Source: a candidate division Zixibacteria bacterium 4484_93
GTDB lineage: Bacteria; UBP14; UBA6098; 4484-93
Assembly: GCA_002085385.1 (NCBI GenBank)
Contig: NATO01000075.1
Coordinates: forward strand, 1-6,867
DNA length: 6,867 bases
Reading direction: 5' to 3'
Every line of letters starts with the position of its first letter. The first letter of the stretch is position 1. The notes under the pieces are model-generated. The model did not search any database. It saw only the letters and a list, made by a program, of their open reading frames with translations, and was not told the DNA's origin. The position numbers were made by a program, and so were the translations under genes. This document shows positions 4,583 to 6,867 of this stretch, in pieces.

Positions 4583-6867
4583 GAGTAAGCCTGTCATACA
4601 TAAGCCACTTCATCGAGATACAAAAGCCAGCCGAAAAACTGGCAAGACTCCTGACGATGTCCGGCAGCGAGGTGGAGAAGGTTATCCATTATCCACCGCT
4701 CGATAACAGGATTATTATCGCAAAAATAGAGAATATCGCCCCGAACGAACCAAAAAATGGATACTGTCATCTAACGGTTTCTGATGGCAAGAGAAACTAC
4801 TCTGTCATCTCAGGTTATCCCGGCTTTCGGAAGGGAAACCTCGTTCCGTTTGCAAAGGACGGAGCTTACCTTCCATCAGGCAAGACAGTGAGGAGGGCAG
4901 AATTTGCCGGTGTCGTATCCGATGGTATGGTTCTCTCCACCGAGGCTCTGGGCTTTTCCGATGAGAAGGACAAACCGCTTTTTCTGCGCTCCGAGACCCT
5001 TGTTGGCAAGCCATTGGAATCAGTCGTCAGGAATGCAGACACTGTGTTCGAGCTGGAGATAACCCCGAACAGACCCGATTGTCTATCGCATATCGGGATT
5101 GCGAGGGAGTTGCAAGCTTTGCTCGGCAAACAATATATTTACAGTCTCCAGGACTACGAGCCTGATTATGAGGACAGCTTCAGGATTAAGATAGACAATC
5201 CCGATGACTGCCCGAGGTATTCCTGTGCCATCATCCGGGATGTGAATGTTAATCAATCCCCTCCGTGGCTCATCTCGCTTTTAAGCAGGCTCGGCATCCG
5301 CTCGATAAACAGCATTGTCGATATAACGAACCTCGTGATGCTCGAGATGGGTCATCCGATGCATGCATTCGACTTCGACAAGCTCAAATCAGAGGGCATC
5401 ATCATTCGCAGGGCAAAAGAAAACGAGAAGATTATCACGATAGATGGTGAAGAGCGTTCTCTGTCCCCGGATATTATGGTCATAGCGACCGAGCATCCTG
5501 TTGCTATCGCCGGGATAATGGGCGGAAACGAGACAGAGGTATCAGAAGATACGAAATCCGTTCTGCTCGAATCGGCATACTTCAATCCGAGGGTTGTGAG
5601 AAAAGGGAGCAAACTCCTGGGGCTTTCCACCGAGGCATCAGCCCGCTTCGAGCGTGGAGCCGACCCAGCTGCAACCATCCGAGCTATCAAAAGAGCAACA
5701 GAACTGATAAAGGATATATCCGGCGGAAGCTTCTCACAGATATTCGACTCATACCCCAGAGAAATTTCACAGAACATCATCGAATTCGACCCGGCAGATG
5801 TCAAAAAGCTTTTGGGGATATCCGTTCCAGAGGAGAAGTTCATCTCACTCCTCAAGGGTATAGAGTTTCGGATGAAAAAGAGAGGGAGGCTTTTCAGTGT
5901 TGAGGTCCCCAGTTTTCGTCCCGATGTGGATGGAAGTGCCGACATCGTCGAGGAGATAGGCAGGCTATACGGCCTGGAGAATATCCCGAATGACCTCAGC
6001 CTCTCAGGCGATGCGACCCCCTCCAGTATGGAGGATTTCGAGCTTGTAAAGATGGTAGCAGAGCATCTTGCCGGTATGGGGTTCTCTCAGATTATGACAA
6101 ACTCAATAGGTAAGAAGAGCGATTATCTCCCGTTTCTGAGAGATGGTTCACTTGTTGAGATAACCAACCCGATTAGTGAGGACTTTGCATTTATGCGTCC
6201 TTCTCTTCTGCCGGAGATATCGAGGGTAGTCTCATACAATCTCCATCGCCAGAATACGAACCTCAAGCTGTTCGAGATAGGGAAAACTTTCCGCGAAAAG
6301 CAGAACAGTTACATAGAAGAGCAGAGGGTAGCAGGTGCACTCGTTGGAGAATTTATCCCCGATTTCTGGGGCTCCTCCCACCGTGAGTTCGACTTCTTCG
6401 ATGTGAAAGGAGCGGTCGAATCGCTCGCCCTTTTCTGCGGCATAGAGGATTTTAGCTCCCTCCCCCGAAACGACAATCTCTTCTCTATATGTGCAGATTT
6501 TCTCATATCGGGGAAAGCGGTTGGCTCGTTCGGGCTCGTCTCACGCGAAATTCGCTCCATATTCGATATCGAAAGCTCTATATTCGCATTTGAACTATCA
6601 TTCTCACCATTCATAGAAGCTCTGAAGAGAAAGAGGACATTCAAGGATTTTCCACGCTTTCCTGCTATCCGCCGTGATGTGGCTCTGATTGTCGACAGAG
6701 CTGTCTCCGCCGAGGAGATACTCCGCACAATAAAGGAATCGGAGCCACTCGTCGAGAATGTATATCTCTTCGACCATTACATCGGAAAGGGAATACCAGC
6801 GGGCAAGAAGAACCTCGCCTTCAGCATAACCTACCGCTCATTCGACAGGACGCTAACAAAAGAAAAG
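4579..6867 (+). CDS. pheT: Phenylalanyl-tRNA synthetase beta subunit (3' end cut off)
   Basis: PheT pairs with PheS. It carries tRNA-binding and editing domains and removes misattached tyrosine. The frame is open from ATG 4579 to the window edge, giving 763 residues; roughly 30 are missing by comparison with typical lengths near 800. The domain order is normal. An N-terminal SYIS...GSEVE segment precedes an OB-fold tRNA-binding domain (about 40-150). The B3/B4 core contains TPNRPDCLSHIGIARE, VDITNLVMLEMGHPMHAFD (247-265), AGIMGGNETE (around 311-320) and STEASARFERGADP. A B5 domain spans about 400-470 (PSFRPDVD, EEIGRLYG). A catalytic-like domain follows (NPISEDFAFMRPSLLP), then the start of the ferredoxin-fold anticodon-binding domain (691 onward, FPAIRRDVALIVD). 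The OB-fold lacks the common HPNADKL motif, having EPKNGYC instead. The start overlaps the pheS stop as ATGA, which supports coupled synthesis. Confidence 0.98.
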   Translation, partial: MRVSLSYISHFIEIQKPAEKLARLLTMSGSEVEKVIHYPPLDNRIIIAKIENIAPNEPKNGYCHLTVSDGKRNYSVISGYPGFRKGNLVPFAKDGAYLPSGKTVRRAEFAGVVSDGMVLSTEALGFSDEKDKPLFLRSETLVGKPLESVVRNADTVFELEITPNRPDCLSHIGIARELQALLGKQYIYSLQDYEPDYEDSFRIKIDNPDDCPRYSCAIIRDVNVNQSPPWLISLLSRLGIRSINSIVDITNLVMLEMGHPMHAFDFDKLKSEGIIIRRAKENEKIITIDGEERSLSPDIMVIATEHPVAIAGIMGGNETEVSEDTKSVLLESAYFNPRVVRKGSKLLGLSTEASARFERGADPAATIRAIKRATELIKDISGGSFSQIFDSYPREISQNIIEFDPADVKKLLGISVPEEKFISLLKGIEFRMKKRGRLFSVEVPSFRPDVDGSADIVEEIGRLYGLENIPNDLSLSGDATPSSMEDFELVKMVAEHLAGMGFSQIMTNSIGKKSDYLPFLRDGSLVEITNPISEDFAFMRPSLLPEISRVVSYNLHRQNTNLKLFEIGKTFREKQNSYIEEQRVAGALVGEFIPDFWGSSHREFDFFDVKGAVESLALFCGIEDFSSLPRNDNLFSICADFLISGKAVGSFGLVSREIRSIFDIESSIFAFELSFSPFIEALKRKRTFKDFPRFPAIRRDVALIVDRAVSAEEILRTIKESEPLVENVYLFDHYIGKGIPAGKKNLAFSITYRSFDRTLTKEK

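Overview
The window is a bacterial translation-factor operon read entirely on the + strand: tRNA-Val, thrS, infC, rpmI, rplT, pheS, pheT. This gene order is a classic bacterial arrangement. All five complete proteins and the truncated last one look intact and functional. The sequence does not fix the phylum. Base composition is moderate, Ile ATA and Arg AGA/AGG are used freely, Shine-Dalgarno sites are strong, and the tRNA does not encode its 3' CCA. Together these suggest an uncultured bacterium outside the best-known model groups. I could not place it further.

Layout. Bases 1 to about 53 may hold the tail of an unidentified upstream gene. Bases 54 to 299 are AT-rich and apparently non-coding; they hold a perfect 10-bp inverted repeat with smaller nested stems (131-236). 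A good sigma70-type promoter (300-327) drives tRNA-Val(GAC) at 347-420. The thrS ribosome binding site begins only 23 bases after the tRNA, with no terminator between them, so the tRNA probably forms the 5' leader of the thrS message. thrS (461-2356) and infC (2359-2922) are 2 bases apart. A TTGACA/TATAAT pair between infC and rpmI suggests an internal promoter for the ribosomal protein genes. rpmI (2983-3180) and rplT (3207-3566) follow. rplT overlaps pheS (3566-4582) by one base, and pheS overlaps pheT (4579 to the window end) by four.

The genes work together in protein synthesis: two aminoacyl-tRNA synthetases (Thr and Phe), initiation factor IF3, two large-subunit ribosomal proteins and a tRNA. 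The most interesting point is initiation. infC begins with AUU, as in E. coli, where this underlies IF3 autoregulation. thrS also has no ATG, GTG or TTG anywhere near its N-terminus and must start at AUU (461) or AUA (455) behind a strong Shine-Dalgarno. If real, IF3 could control both genes. I saw no mobile element, CRISPR array or clearly novel enzyme system.
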